A stretch of DNA of 64,000 bases from assembly GCF_013294005.1 (NCBI RefSeq), contig NZ_JABSNK010000003.1, positions 372,001-436,000 on the forward strand, written 5' to 3'. Below the pieces are notes generated by a model that had not been told where the DNA came from, ran no database searches, and worked only from the letters and a program-made list of their open reading frames with translations. How positions within the stretch are numbered: the stretch's first letter is position 1; every line of letters starts with the position of its first letter. The position numbers and the translations under genes were made by a program. Of this stretch, positions 39,900 to 49,430 are shown piece by piece. The DNA comes from Flavobacterium gelidicaeli (GTDB lineage Bacteria > Bacteroidota > Bacteroidia > Flavobacteriales > Flavobacteriaceae).

Positions 39900-41342
39900 T
39901 TAATGGGTTTTTCCAAAATACGAAGGATCACTCATTAACTTCATTTCCTTTTTAACTAACTCTGGACTTCTATAACGGTCCATTCGATCAATATCATACT
40001 TTTCAAATTTTCTTTTAAGCATCCACAAAGGTCGCTCTAAGGTCAATTCCCAACTAAAAAGTTGTTTGTACATCTTTCTAACTCGTTCAGGATATTTTGT
40101 AGCTAAATCGTTTTGCTCAGAGATATCTTTTGTCAAGTCATACAGCTCTGCTGGTCTATCAGGAAAACGAATTAGTTTCCAATCGTTCTCTCTATAAACA
40201 GCACGATTTTCTTTTTTCCAAAACATTGTTTCATGTGGTCTTTGTGTTTCCTCTCCTTTTAAATACGGTACAAGATTTACCCCATCAATGTCTTTCAAAT
40301 CTGCGCTATTTCCTCCTCCTGCAACGTAAAAAGTAGGCAATAAATCTAACGTGCTTACCGGGTAGTTATATACTTGGTTTGCCTTTAATTGCGCTGGCCA
40401 ACTCACTAAAAACGGCACTCTCAAACCGCCTTCTAAATGATTGGATTTTGTACCACTCAATGGTAAATTTATAGAAGCATTATTATCTGTAGGTCCGCCA
40501 TTATCATTTGAGAAAACTACAATCGTATTTTCATCTAAGCCTAATTCTTTTAATTTATCTAGCACTTTACCACACGCTCTATCTAAAGCTAGGGTCATCG
40601 CAGCAACTTCTTGACGTACCCCTACTAGCTCTGGAAATTGTTTTAAATCTTCAGCAGTTGCTTCAACAGGCGTATGCACCGCGTTAAAAGCTAAGTAAAG
40701 AAAAAATGGCTTGTCTTGATTTCTTTCGATAAAAGAAACTGCTTTCTCTCCAAAAACATCTGTGGCATAACCATCAGGTTCTTCAAAATTCCCAAAACCA
40801 TTCTCCATTCTCTTATCTAAGTTGTTCCCTTTTAAGTCTCCTTTGTAAGCATAGTAGCTACGGTCACCACCTCTAAAACCATAAAATTCATCAAAACCTC
40901 TTTTTAATGGATGAAAGCGATCTGCATCCCCTAAATGCCATTTTCCAATCATAGCACTAGTGTAACCTAGCTTTTTAAGATAATCAGCCATTGTTACTTG
41001 ATCTAATGGTAACCCCATATCATCACCAAGAAACTTTGAACTTTCACTCATATAACCTGGTACATTGATTTCTTCATAACCAAAACGTTGCTGGTATTTA
41101 CCCGTTATAAGTCCTGCTCTTGAAGGCGCACAAGTGGCATCAGTAACATAACCTTGCGTGAATTTTACCCCACGCTTTGCCAGTTTATCTAAGTTGGGTG
41201 TTTTCATAATCTTACTGCCTTGAAAACCAAAATCAGCATAACCAGCATCATCACAAAATAAGAATACAATATTGGGTTTCTTTTGAGCATTGACAGTCAT
41301 TTGGAAACCAACAATTGTAAGTAGTAGTACTATTTTTTTCAT
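39900..41342 (-). CDS. S1 family sulfatase, exported
   Basis: A 480-residue sulfatase from the start at 41342 ([10 protein letters not shown], a clean signal peptide to about residue 19). A frame extending to 41387 adds 15 residues before the signal and is less likely. C71 in CAPSR is the formylglycine site; D31-D32 ([11 protein letters not shown]) and [11 protein letters not shown] are metal motifs. The block [16 protein letters not shown] and the general shape are those of GALNS-like S1 enzymes, perhaps S1_19, but this needs a tree. Monocistronic: its own terminator follows, and a lipoprotein gene diverges 290 bp upstream. Confidence 0.9.
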   Translation of the reverse strand: MKKIVLLLTIVGFQMTVNAQKKPNIVFLFCDDAGYADFGFQGSKIMKTPNLDKLAKRGVKFTQGYVTDATCAPSRAGLITGKYQQRFGYEEINVPGYMSESSKFLGDDMGLPLDQVTMADYLKKLGYTSAMIGKWHLGDADRFHPLKRGFDEFYGFRGGDRSYYAYKGDLKGNNLDKRMENGFGNFEEPDGYATDVFGEKAVSFIERNQDKPFFLYLAFNAVHTPVEATAEDLKQFPELVGVRQEVAAMTLALDRACGKVLDKLKELGLDENTIVVFSNDNGGPTDNNASINLPLSGTKSNHLEGGLRVPFLVSWPAQLKANQVYNYPVSTLDLLPTFYVAGGGNSADLKDIDGVNLVPYLKGEETQRPHETMFWKKENRAVYRENDWKLIRFPDRPAELYDLTKDISEQNDLATKYPERVRKMYKQLFSWELTLERPLWMLKRKFEKYDIDRMDRYRSPELVKKEMKLMSDPSYFGKTH

Positions 41343-41631
41343 AGCATTGTTTTTATTTATTTTTAGTAACACCAGCCTAACTAACATTATTTAACTACTG
41401 TTGCTTTACAAATTGACGCAAAAACATTTGATTTAATAAAGGTCATTTTATCATATAAGTATTCGATTTTAACCTTATTTGGCAAATAAAAAATTAAAAT
41501 GTGTTTTTTTTAGCCTGAATTATTTTGAAATCGTTAATAATCAGTAAGTCTTGGATAATTTCTACCGCAAAATATTAGCCATTTTGCAGTTTCTTTATAA
41601 CTCATTCTAATACTAACATAAACGACCAATT

Positions 41632-42588
41632 ATGCTTAAATCTAAACTACTATTTTCGATTGCCATTCCTTTAATTCTATTGCCCGTTTCATGTAAACTA
41701 AAGCAAACTGATAGTGTATACAAGAAAAAAACAAATAGCTATCCTAACCAAATAACATTTAATGCAGCTGGTCAAAATCCAGAGGGAATTGCATTTGACT
41801 ATAGTAAAAACAACTTTTATCTAAGTGCGATAAACAAAGAGCCAAAAATTGTAGCAGTAAGTTTAAATGGTATTGCTACGGTATTTTCGAATACTAGTAC
41901 GGGTTCAAGTATGTCCAGTTTTGGTCTGGAAGTAGATTTTAAGAACAACCGTTTACTAGCCTGTGAAAACGATAAATTATCAGGAAATCTAGCCATATAT
42001 AATCTCATTAGTGGAAACTTGCAGCATTCTATTGCACTAACTCCTTTATTAACTAACAAGAAGAGCCATCAAGTAAATGATGTAGCTGTAAGTTTATCGA
42101 GTGATATTTATGTAACAGGTCGCTTAGAGGATGTGATCTATAAAGTTAATAGTAATCTCCAACCCACTATTTTTTTCGAAAAAGAAGGCTTTTCAAAACC
42201 TAACGGAATTGTAGCGCATCCAGATGGCTATTTACTGGTAAGTTATAGCAATGCTCATTCACAACTAGTAAAAATACCGTTATCAAATCCAGAAGAAGCT
42301 ACGATTATCGAACTAAAAGAATTTGAATTTGAAGGATTTGATGGTATGCTATTAAATGAAAAAAACAACATTGTAGGAGTATCATTTGCTGCAGATCAAA
42401 ACAACGACCATTATGTCAGAGAGTTAGTTAGTACTGATAATTGGATTTCGGCGACAGTTGTCCATTCGAAAAAAATAAATAAAAGTACCACAATTGCCCA
42501 AGTTGCTCCCAACACGTACTATGCAATAAATCAAGATTGGTCCAATAAAAAAGCCGAAAACTGGACGTTAGAAAAAGTAACGTTTTAG
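41632..42588 (+). CDS. SMP-30/gluconolactonase-like beta-propeller lipoprotein
   Basis: A 318-residue lipoprotein with lipobox Cys 21 (LLPVSCKL). The body has propeller-like repeats (NPEGIAFDYSKNNFYLSAI, VNDVAVSLSSDIYVTGRLEDVIYKVN, FSKPNGIVAHPDGYLLVSY) resembling SMP-30/gluconolactonase or NHL-type six-bladed propellers. A lactonase would fit an anhydrogalactonate pathway, but the protein is exported whereas the Dau enzymes are cytosolic, so a sugar-binding or unrelated hydrolase role is as likely. It stands alone on the plus strand. Its last codons form one arm of a terminator shared with the convergent GH127 gene. Confidence 0.65.
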   Translation: MLKSKLLFSIAIPLILLPVSCKLKQTDSVYKKKTNSYPNQITFNAAGQNPEGIAFDYSKNNFYLSAINKEPKIVAVSLNGIATVFSNTSTGSSMSSFGLEVDFKNNRLLACENDKLSGNLAIYNLISGNLQHSIALTPLLTNKKSHQVNDVAVSLSSDIYVTGRLEDVIYKVNSNLQPTIFFEKEGFSKPNGIVAHPDGYLLVSYSNAHSQLVKIPLSNPEEATIIELKEFEFEGFDGMLLNEKNNIVGVSFAADQNNDHYVRELVSTDNWISATVVHSKKINKSTTIAQVAPNTYYAINQDWSNKKAENWTLEKVTF

Positions 42589-42599
42589 TTTTCGGCTTT
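42550..42599 (-). terminator. Terminator of GH127 operon overlapping end of convergent CDS
   Basis: A 13-bp perfect repeat (42550-42562 with 42587-42599) encloses a second stem ACGTTA/TAACGT. On the minus strand it is followed by TTTTTTATTG, so it ends the GH16-GH16-GH127 transcript. The left arm lies inside the last codons of the plus-strand lipoprotein gene and the right arm covers its stop codon. Confidence 0.8.
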
Positions 42600-42616
42600 G
42601 TTAATTTGCTTTGTTA

Positions 42617-44602
42617 TTACCAAACAACAGGTAGAAAAACAGTCATCTCTGCCTGTCCTCTATTGCTCCAAGCATAGTAAGGAACTAGTTGCGCCTTATA
42701 CGATTGAAATGCTGGCTTACTAACTGTTTGATACATATCATCTGTCTTTGCTGCTCTAATTAAAAGTGGCGCTTCAACGACAGTTATACCCCCAAGAAAA
42801 TTCTCTTTATGTACAGCCTCTTTAGGACCGTTACCATCAAAATACACATCTAATATTGAAACGCCTTCAGGTAAATCTGGTGTTTCTAAACAGTATACAA
42901 TAGGGCCTCTTTTAACCGCTACTTGATTTCTAACTTCTTCAATTCTATTGTGACCTTCGATTAAAGTAACCTCCATAGGCATGTCTAAAATGATAACATC
43001 ACCCGCTTTCCAGGCTCTAGTAATCGTAGCAAAATTACCTGGATTAATGGTCGTAGTAACCGCTTCTCCATTAACAGTCAAACTACTACCAATAGCCCAA
43101 TTAGGAATTCTTACTTTAATATCAAAAGCATCGTTTTTACATTCTTCAACGGTAATTTTAACGATACCTTTCCAAGGATAGTCTGTGTCTTGTGATAATT
43201 TAATAGCCGAACCATCTAGCAAATTAGTATCTAAGGTATTCCCACCAAACAATACTACTGCCACACCATTTTCAGATAAATTATATGCCCATCCTGAACT
43301 TTTACAAATGGTCCTTACTAAGTTAGGAGGACAACAAAAACACTCAATATAAGGTTGTCGTACTGGGCTCTCAGTAACATCAGCATGAGATTCATAATCC
43401 CTAGAATTGTTGACCATACGCAACGGATTAGAATAAAAATAATCTTTTCCTTCAATACTAATTCCAGATAATCCACTGTTGTACAGTACAAGTTCTATAA
43501 TATCTGCATATTTAGATTCCTCTTTTATAGCCATCATTCTACTGCTAAACATAGCATTGCACAAGTTAGCACAAGTCTCATTATAGGCAGTCATATTAGG
43601 CATCATGTAGGCGTCTATAAAACCTTCTTGAATCATATCTAAATTAGTCGAAGCACCAAAATGGGCTTGACCAACTGCTCCTGTTACGTACATCTTTTTG
43701 CCTGTAACATTCTCCCACAAGCCGTCTAATGCATCTATCAAGGCTTGTTCACCTGTTTCGGCATAAACATCAGCAGCACCTGCGTAATAGTACAAAGCTA
43801 AAACTGCATGCCCTACTGCTTCTTTAGATTCTCTTAGAGGCGTTCTTTCTTGCACCATATCCCCTATAGGATATCCCTCAGTCGTTGAATCGTGTTTTAT
43901 TTCATAAGTCCCTCGACGGTTTATAAACTTTTCTGCTAGCTTTAAGTATTTTTCATCTCGTGTTGTTCTAAACAATTCCACCAGACCCATTATTTGCGTT
44001 TGGTTGAAACCAAAACGTTGATAATGCTTTGTATCAGGCATAAAATACGCACATAGTAAGTTGGCCATTTTCACCGCTATATCAAGAAAATTGCGTTGTC
44101 CTGTAATGCGATAGTGCACTGTACCTGCTATAAATAAATGCCCACAATTATACATCTCGTGGTATTTTCTATTTTCAAAACGGTCTGCTCCTTCTGTGAT
44201 TTGGATATGAGTATGTATGTAACCATCCTCCTCTTGAGCTCTACCTATAACAGCAATGTACTCATCTAATTCTTTTAAAATAGACTCGTTTTTTGTTAAG
44301 CCATAGATATAGGTTTTGGCCTCCATAAATTTATAAAAATCACCATCATGCCAGTAGAACCCTTTGTGCTCTCCCTCTTTTTCACCTGCAGCAATTTTAA
44401 AATTATTTAAACCATGACCAATATCTCCACACAATAAATCGCCCATGTAAGGAAGCATGTGATCTTCGGCCGTTTTTACTTTATCAGCCCAGAATCCGGT
44501 ATCCCATTTACAGTCACCAAAATTGATACTTTTCAGTTTTACAAAAGGACTTTCAGAGTTATTTGTAATTGCGTTGTTATGATTGTTTGAACTTGTGCTC
44601 AT
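42617..44602 (-). CDS. GH127 family hydrolase, predicted alpha-1,3-(3,6-anhydro)-D-galactosidase, cytosolic
   Basis: A 661-residue (alpha/alpha)6-barrel protein of the GH127/DUF1680 family. The N-terminus (MSTSSNNHNN) has no signal peptide, so the enzyme should be cytosolic. The metal-thiol active site of the family is complete: E342 and C344 in NETCANLCNA, and C421, C423, C424 in ECFCCPPNLVR, the arrangement known from the Bifidobacterium beta-L-arabinofuranosidase HypBA1 (E338, C340, C417, C418). Characterised GH127 enzymes of Zobellia carrageenan loci release 3,6-anhydro-D-galactose from neocarrabiose-type oligosaccharides, which fits the Dau genes nearby. It is third in an operon behind two GH16 genes (34-bp gap). 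Arabinofuranosidase activity cannot be excluded by sequence. Confidence 0.85.
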   Translation of the reverse strand: MSTSSNNHNNAITNNSESPFVKLKSINFGDCKWDTGFWADKVKTAEDHMLPYMGDLLCGDIGHGLNNFKIAAGEKEGEHKGFYWHDGDFYKFMEAKTYIYGLTKNESILKELDEYIAVIGRAQEEDGYIHTHIQITEGADRFENRKYHEMYNCGHLFIAGTVHYRITGQRNFLDIAVKMANLLCAYFMPDTKHYQRFGFNQTQIMGLVELFRTTRDEKYLKLAEKFINRRGTYEIKHDSTTEGYPIGDMVQERTPLRESKEAVGHAVLALYYYAGAADVYAETGEQALIDALDGLWENVTGKKMYVTGAVGQAHFGASTNLDMIQEGFIDAYMMPNMTAYNETCANLCNAMFSSRMMAIKEESKYADIIELVLYNSGLSGISIEGKDYFYSNPLRMVNNSRDYESHADVTESPVRQPYIECFCCPPNLVRTICKSSGWAYNLSENGVAVVLFGGNTLDTNLLDGSAIKLSQDTDYPWKGIVKITVEECKNDAFDIKVRIPNWAIGSSLTVNGEAVTTTINPGNFATITRAWKAGDVIILDMPMEVTLIEGHNRIEEVRNQVAVKRGPIVYCLETPDLPEGVSILDVYFDGNGPKEAVHKENFLGGITVVEAPLLIRAAKTDDMYQTVSKPAFQSYKAQLVPYYAWSNRGQAEMTVFLPVVW

Positions 44603-44636
44603 AATGTGTGTTTTATATTCTAATCTTCTCTTTTAT

Positions 44637-46136
44637 CTATTTTACTTTGTGCACTGCTATATCGTCAATATATAGTTTGGCCGCTTTTGTTTTGGGTAGG
44701 TCTGCTTTGCGAATTTCAATCTCCATTCCGTCATTAATTGCAGAAGCTTGTGCTCTAGAAATTTTTGCTTCAACGGTTACCCATTGTCTTCTCGCTAATT
44801 TTTCTAAATCTTTAAACTCGACTTCTAACTTCGGGTTTTGCAAAGTCACATGAATTGTATTTGCAATACGTCCTTGATCTAGCCACAGCTTCATAGATAA
44901 AGTAAAATCACCCGCCGGTAGTTTTAAAGATCCATCTGGCGTTTTAGCAATTACTTTTTCTGCTTCTAATTTTTCGTTTTTACCAAATCCTGTAAATTTG
45001 AGACTGTTCACTCCCGAAGCATAATCTCCTTCGACAATTTCTAAATATTTCGATGAAGGCGCATCAATCAACCAAAATTTTTGATACTCATTTGGTGTTG
45101 AATCTTCCGGTACCATTTTAAGTGGTCTTTTATTATTTTCGAATAAAATAGGGCCTTCAAAACCATAAAATGCACGGTCTTTAGCGAGTAAATTATCTGA
45201 TGGCTTTTGCCAAACACGCATGTATTCGATTTCAAAATCAACCGGTAGTTCTTCTTTATGAGGCAAACCTAACCATTTAAAAATTTCAGAATCCAACCAA
45301 ACTTCCATAGGATTATTTAGTACCCAGTCTGTCCCTACTTCGTCTTGTGAAAATTGATGCACTAATTTACCATCTATGAACAATTTTAAATAATCCTCAC
45401 CCCACTCTGCTCCATACACATGAAAAGCATCTGCGGTTCTATAAGGCAAATTTTCTGTGTGTTGAAAAACGTTTGTTGGTCTCGTTGCCGGAGGACTCCA
45501 GTCGTGTGCAGTTGCTAAATATGAATTTTCTTTAATGTTTCCCGTTTTAACTTTTGGGTTCCCCATTAATTCATAAACATCTAATTCTTGCTCGTAACCA
45601 ATGGCCCAAAAAGCGCCAGTAATCGCAGCATTACCTACTTTAGATTTTACTTCCATATAACCGTTTAAAAAACGTTTTTTAGAAATAACGCCTGCCGTTG
45701 TGATAGGCAATGGTTTTCCGTCGATCATTCCATATACAGACGCTCCCATATTTCCATCGGCATACTCTTCTTTAGCAAATGGATATTTAGGTTCCCATGC
45801 TGTTCTTAATTTCAATTTACCATCTTTAACAGTCACATTATGAGGCGCAAATTGTGAGGGCGCTCTTCCTTTCCAGATGTAATAATCGCCGTTTTGCCCT
45901 TCTACAAACCATTTTGTAGTGTCAATTTTAGTACCTTCAAATTCGTCACTAATTTCTTCATTAAGTACCCAACCTTCCGTATTTTTTGGATCAGAATAAG
46001 GATTGTATTTAGCAACAGCTGATTCTGTTTTTTGCGTCCTTCCTGTGCTTTGTGCTTTTGTACTGCTACAACCTATTCCCATTAATACGGTCAAAGGAAG
46101 CAAGAACAATGGTTTAACTTTTGTGGTTTTTAACAT
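44637..46136 (-). CDS. GH16 family endo-galactanase-like lipoprotein, tandem copy 2
   Basis: A 499-residue lipoprotein (Cys 23 in MGIGCSST). The GH16 domain spans about 55-310 with WKGRAPSQF, RFLNGYMEVKSK and the catalytic motif ELDVYE (E184 nucleophile, D186, E189 acid/base). A C-terminal beta-sandwich of about 185 residues (about 315-499, ending KLYIDDIAVHKV) is probably a carbohydrate-binding module. The GH16 type is that of marine kappa-carrageenases, furcellaranases, agarases and porphyranases; the GH82 and Dau context favours a carrageenan backbone. It starts 5 bp after the stop of an upstream paralogue with which it shares most residues by eye. Confidence 0.85.
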   Translation of the reverse strand: MLKTTKVKPLFLLPLTVLMGIGCSSTKAQSTGRTQKTESAVAKYNPYSDPKNTEGWVLNEEISDEFEGTKIDTTKWFVEGQNGDYYIWKGRAPSQFAPHNVTVKDGKLKLRTAWEPKYPFAKEEYADGNMGASVYGMIDGKPLPITTAGVISKKRFLNGYMEVKSKVGNAAITGAFWAIGYEQELDVYELMGNPKVKTGNIKENSYLATAHDWSPPATRPTNVFQHTENLPYRTADAFHVYGAEWGEDYLKLFIDGKLVHQFSQDEVGTDWVLNNPMEVWLDSEIFKWLGLPHKEELPVDFEIEYMRVWQKPSDNLLAKDRAFYGFEGPILFENNKRPLKMVPEDSTPNEYQKFWLIDAPSSKYLEIVEGDYASGVNSLKFTGFGKNEKLEAEKVIAKTPDGSLKLPAGDFTLSMKLWLDQGRIANTIHVTLQNPKLEVEFKDLEKLARRQWVTVEAKISRAQASAINDGMEIEIRKADLPKTKAAKLYIDDIAVHKVK

Positions 46137-46141
46137 GGTAA

Positions 46142-47623
46142 TTATATTTTTGTAATTTGTATATCGTCAATAAATAACTTAGCTGCTTTAGTTTCTGGTA
46201 AATCTTCTTTTTTGATTTCGATTAGCATTCCATCATTCAACTCTGATGGTTGATTTCTTGTAAATGAAGCCTCAACCGTCACCCATTGCCTCCTTGCTAA
46301 TTTTGTAAGATCGGCAAAAACTACAGTCACTTTAGGGTTATTTAACTGCACGTGTATTTTATCTGCGATTCTACCTTCATCCAGCCATACTTTCATGCTA
46401 ATTTTAAAAGATCCTGAAGCCAATTTCAAAGCTCCTTCTGGAGTGATCGCTTGCACTTTATCTGCTTCTAATTTTTCGTTTTTACCATAACCTGAAAATG
46501 CCAAACTGTTGACACCAGAAGCATAATCACCTTCTACTATTTTGAAATATTTTGCAGATGTACTGTCTATTGACCAAAACTTTTGATAGTCATTAGGCGT
46601 TGAATCCTCAGGAACCATAGTAAGCGATCTTGGATTATTTTCGAATAAAATAGGACCTTCAAAACCATAAAATGCACGGTCTCTTGCTAATAAATTATCT
46701 GATGGTTTTTGCCATACACGCATGTATTCTACCTCAAAATCTACCGGAAGCTCTTCTTTATGAGGAACACCTAACCATTTAAAAATTTCAGAATCCAACC
46801 ATACTTCCATCGGATTGTTTAGCACCCAGTCTGTACCTAACTCTTTTTGATGTGCTTCATAAGTTAGCTTTCCGTCTCTAAAAACTTTTAAGAAATCTGC
46901 ACCCCATTCTACTCCATAAACGTGAAAAGAATCGGCAGTTTTATAATTTACTAATTCGTCGTTTCCAAACACTTTTGTAGGACGAACCGCAGGCGGACTC
47001 CAATCATGAATCGCTGTTCTAACCGTATTAGATAAGATGGTTCCGTCAATTTTAGGGTTCCCCATTTGTTCGTAAACATCTAACTCTTGTTCGTACCCAA
47101 TAGCCCAGAAAGCGGCAGTAATAGCAGCATTACCTGCTTTTGACTTTACTTCCATATAGCCATTTAAAAATCTTTTTTTGCTAACAATACCTGCCGTCGT
47201 CACAGGCAGTGGCTTTCCTTCATGCATACCATAAACATCAGTATTTGCACCATCTGCATAATTTTCTTTAGCAAAGTTAAAATTGGGCTCCCATTGTGTT
47301 CTTAACTTTAATTTACCGCCTTCTACAATTACATTGTGTGGCGCAAATTGTGAAGGTGCTCGCCCTTTCCAGATGTAATAATCTCCATTTTGACCTTCAA
47401 TAAACCATTTTGTAGTATCGATTGTATCACCATCAAACTCATCACTTACTTCCTCGTTTAATACCCAACCACCAGCATTTTCTTGATCAGAAAACGGATA
47501 TACCTTTTGGTCGATTGCTTTACTTTTGATAGCCGATTTACTTTGCTTTTTCTGCGCACAACCTATATTCGAAAATACTATTGCACTAACAAGTAATAGC
47601 AAATTAACACTGACATATCTCAT
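46142..47623 (-). CDS. GH16 family endo-galactanase-like lipoprotein, tandem copy 1
   Basis: A 493-residue lipoprotein (Cys 22 in SNIGCAQKK), so it is probably tethered in the outer membrane, possibly at the surface. Same architecture as the next gene: linker (25-50), GH16 domain (about 50-310) with ELDVYE at E180, D182, E185, and a C-terminal beta-sandwich ending in KLFIDDIQITK. The two differ mostly near the active-site loops (for example around residues 120-135 and 190-225), where substrate subsites are expected, so they may prefer different sulfation patterns. First gene of the GH16-GH16-GH127 operon. The 209-bp gap upstream should hold the promoter, but no strict consensus was found. Confidence 0.85.
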   Translation of the reverse strand: MRYVSVNLLLLVSAIVFSNIGCAQKKQSKSAIKSKAIDQKVYPFSDQENAGGWVLNEEVSDEFDGDTIDTTKWFIEGQNGDYYIWKGRAPSQFAPHNVIVEGGKLKLRTQWEPNFNFAKENYADGANTDVYGMHEGKPLPVTTAGIVSKKRFLNGYMEVKSKAGNAAITAAFWAIGYEQELDVYEQMGNPKIDGTILSNTVRTAIHDWSPPAVRPTKVFGNDELVNYKTADSFHVYGVEWGADFLKVFRDGKLTYEAHQKELGTDWVLNNPMEVWLDSEIFKWLGVPHKEELPVDFEVEYMRVWQKPSDNLLARDRAFYGFEGPILFENNPRSLTMVPEDSTPNDYQKFWSIDSTSAKYFKIVEGDYASGVNSLAFSGYGKNEKLEADKVQAITPEGALKLASGSFKISMKVWLDEGRIADKIHVQLNNPKVTVVFADLTKLARRQWVTVEASFTRNQPSELNDGMLIEIKKEDLPETKAAKLFIDDIQITKI

Positions 47624-47832
47624 CTCTTTTTGTTTTAATATTCGTTTAATAATAAAATTTTATTGACTTTTAAAAGCTTGCAAAACCATGCTATTTAACT
47701 ACATCTCGCTCTGAATTCTACTAATTTTAAAAACAGCTTACTATGCTTATAACTATTTAATCTGTGGCTAATAATATTATTTCCTATAATTCAACCCCAC
47801 ATACTTAAAGTCTGTAGCGCTTTAAATTCTAA

Positions 47833-49398
47833 TTATTTGTTCTGGAGTTTCAATTGAATTTCCTCAATAGTCATATTTTTTGTCTCTACTAAATAACGGT
47901 ACAAAATCACTAACCCTATAGCGACAGTCACTGCATAAAATAGCAAGGTGTAACTTATTCCCATAGTGGCGAGCTGCTTAGGGAAAAATACCTGAACTAG
48001 CATACTCACTAAGCTTGTTATCAATGTAAAAAATGGGATTGCGATCCCTCTAATAGAATTTGGGAAAATTTCTGAGAACAGTACCCACATTACTGGCCCT
48101 ACAGAAAAATGAAATGCAGCAATAAAACTAAGTATTCCTACTAGTATCAAAATTGAATTAATAGTTGCTGCTTTTTGAATTAAAATACTCTCGTAGTTAC
48201 GTGCATCTACCGCGCCTAAATTATCTTCTAATGCTTTTTTAAATTCGATATCGCTACCATACTCCACACCCACAATAGGTTGCAGTCTTTGCACATTATC
48301 AACTGATGATAATGCTGTGATTGCTTCGGTTGTTATGGTATATCTCGCAGTTTGAAATCCGTAAAAGCAAATCCCTAAACTTAGAATTATCCAGGCCATT
48401 CCCCATATAATTAATGGTCTACGTCCTAGTTTATCTACTAACAATAAACCTAGAATCGTAAAAACCACACTAGTTAATCCTACCCAAATAGATTGCATAA
48501 AAGCAGTATCTGATCCACCTCCAATTTGTTCAAAAACTGTAGGAGCATAAAATAATATTGCGTTGATTCCCGTAGCTTGCTGCGCTATGGCAATGGTGGT
48601 TGCGATAATTAAAATGACACGCATTTTTTTACTAAAGATTTCTTTTAATTGAGATACAAGAGAATGATCTTGCGAACCAGAAGTGATCTCATTTTCCATT
48701 TCTGAAATTAAAATAGTTACTTCCTCCTCTGCTTGAATTTTTCTAAGCGTGTTAATTGCTTCTTCTTTTTTACCATTAAGCATCAACCAAGCTGGACTTC
48801 TAGGAATAAAGAACAAAGCTACTAACCAGGCAAACGCAGGAATGATTTCAGATCCTAACATCCATCGCCATACATTAGTTTTTAAACCAGTACTCACTAC
48901 CCAAGCAGCATCTGAGTTTGCATAATTTAAAATAAGATAGTTGATAAAGTAAGCGGCTGATAACCCTAAAACGATATTTATTTGAGTCATCGATACTAAT
49001 TTACCGCGCCATTTAGGTGGTGCAATTTCACCAATGTACATTGACGCAACAGAAATCGAACTAAAAGCCAAACCACCTAAGAAGCGTGAAGCGACTAGTG
49101 TCCAATATGTAGGTGCAATTGTTGCCCCTACCGCCGAAATTAAATACAATAATGCAATAATTTTTAGGGTTGTTCGTCTACCTAAAGCATTACAGGCACT
49201 ACCTGCAAAAAACAGAGCCAACAAGACACCTATACTAGGAGCACCCACGACAATCCCTAATTGCATAGGATTTAAAGAAAACTCCTCAGTAATAAACTTT
49301 ACTGTTCCTGATATTACCGCTGCATCTAAGCCAAAAACAAAGCCTCCAAAGGCTACAATTGTGGCATAAGTAAATGCGTTTCTTTTATATGAACTCAT
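47833..49398 (-). CDS. MFS sugar porter family transporter
   Basis: A 521-residue inner-membrane protein with about 12 predicted helices. It has the sugar-porter signatures NALGRRTTLK (loop 2-3), PRSPAWLMLNGK (after helix 6), QQATGINAILFYAPTVF (helix 7) and DKLGRRPLIIWG (loop 8-9), as in XylE/GalP. A larger loop of about 75 residues between helices 9 and 10 (about residues 340-410) is common in Bacteroidota members. It is last in the operon dauB-dauA-FG-GAP-MFS (gaps 19, 17 and 32 bp), so it probably imports galactose, 3,6-anhydrogalactose or a small desulfated oligosaccharide. Confidence 0.92.
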   Translation of the reverse strand: MSSYKRNAFTYATIVAFGGFVFGLDAAVISGTVKFITEEFSLNPMQLGIVVGAPSIGVLLALFFAGSACNALGRRTTLKIIALLYLISAVGATIAPTYWTLVASRFLGGLAFSSISVASMYIGEIAPPKWRGKLVSMTQINIVLGLSAAYFINYLILNYANSDAAWVVSTGLKTNVWRWMLGSEIIPAFAWLVALFFIPRSPAWLMLNGKKEEAINTLRKIQAEEEVTILISEMENEITSGSQDHSLVSQLKEIFSKKMRVILIIATTIAIAQQATGINAILFYAPTVFEQIGGGSDTAFMQSIWVGLTSVVFTILGLLLVDKLGRRPLIIWGMAWIILSLGICFYGFQTARYTITTEAITALSSVDNVQRLQPIVGVEYGSDIEFKKALEDNLGAVDARNYESILIQKAATINSILILVGILSFIAAFHFSVGPVMWVLFSEIFPNSIRGIAIPFFTLITSLVSMLVQVFFPKQLATMGISYTLLFYAVTVAIGLVILYRYLVETKNMTIEEIQLKLQNK

Positions 49399-49430
49399 AA
49401 TTAAATGATGTATTAAAAATTGGTTATTAG

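Noticed and set aside
44637..47623. Agar or porphyran as the main substrate because of GH16 enzymes
   Set aside because: No GH117, GH86 or GH50 is seen, while GH82-like genes and a D-anhydrogalactose pathway are present; agar units carry the L-form. Still possible for single GH16 enzymes.
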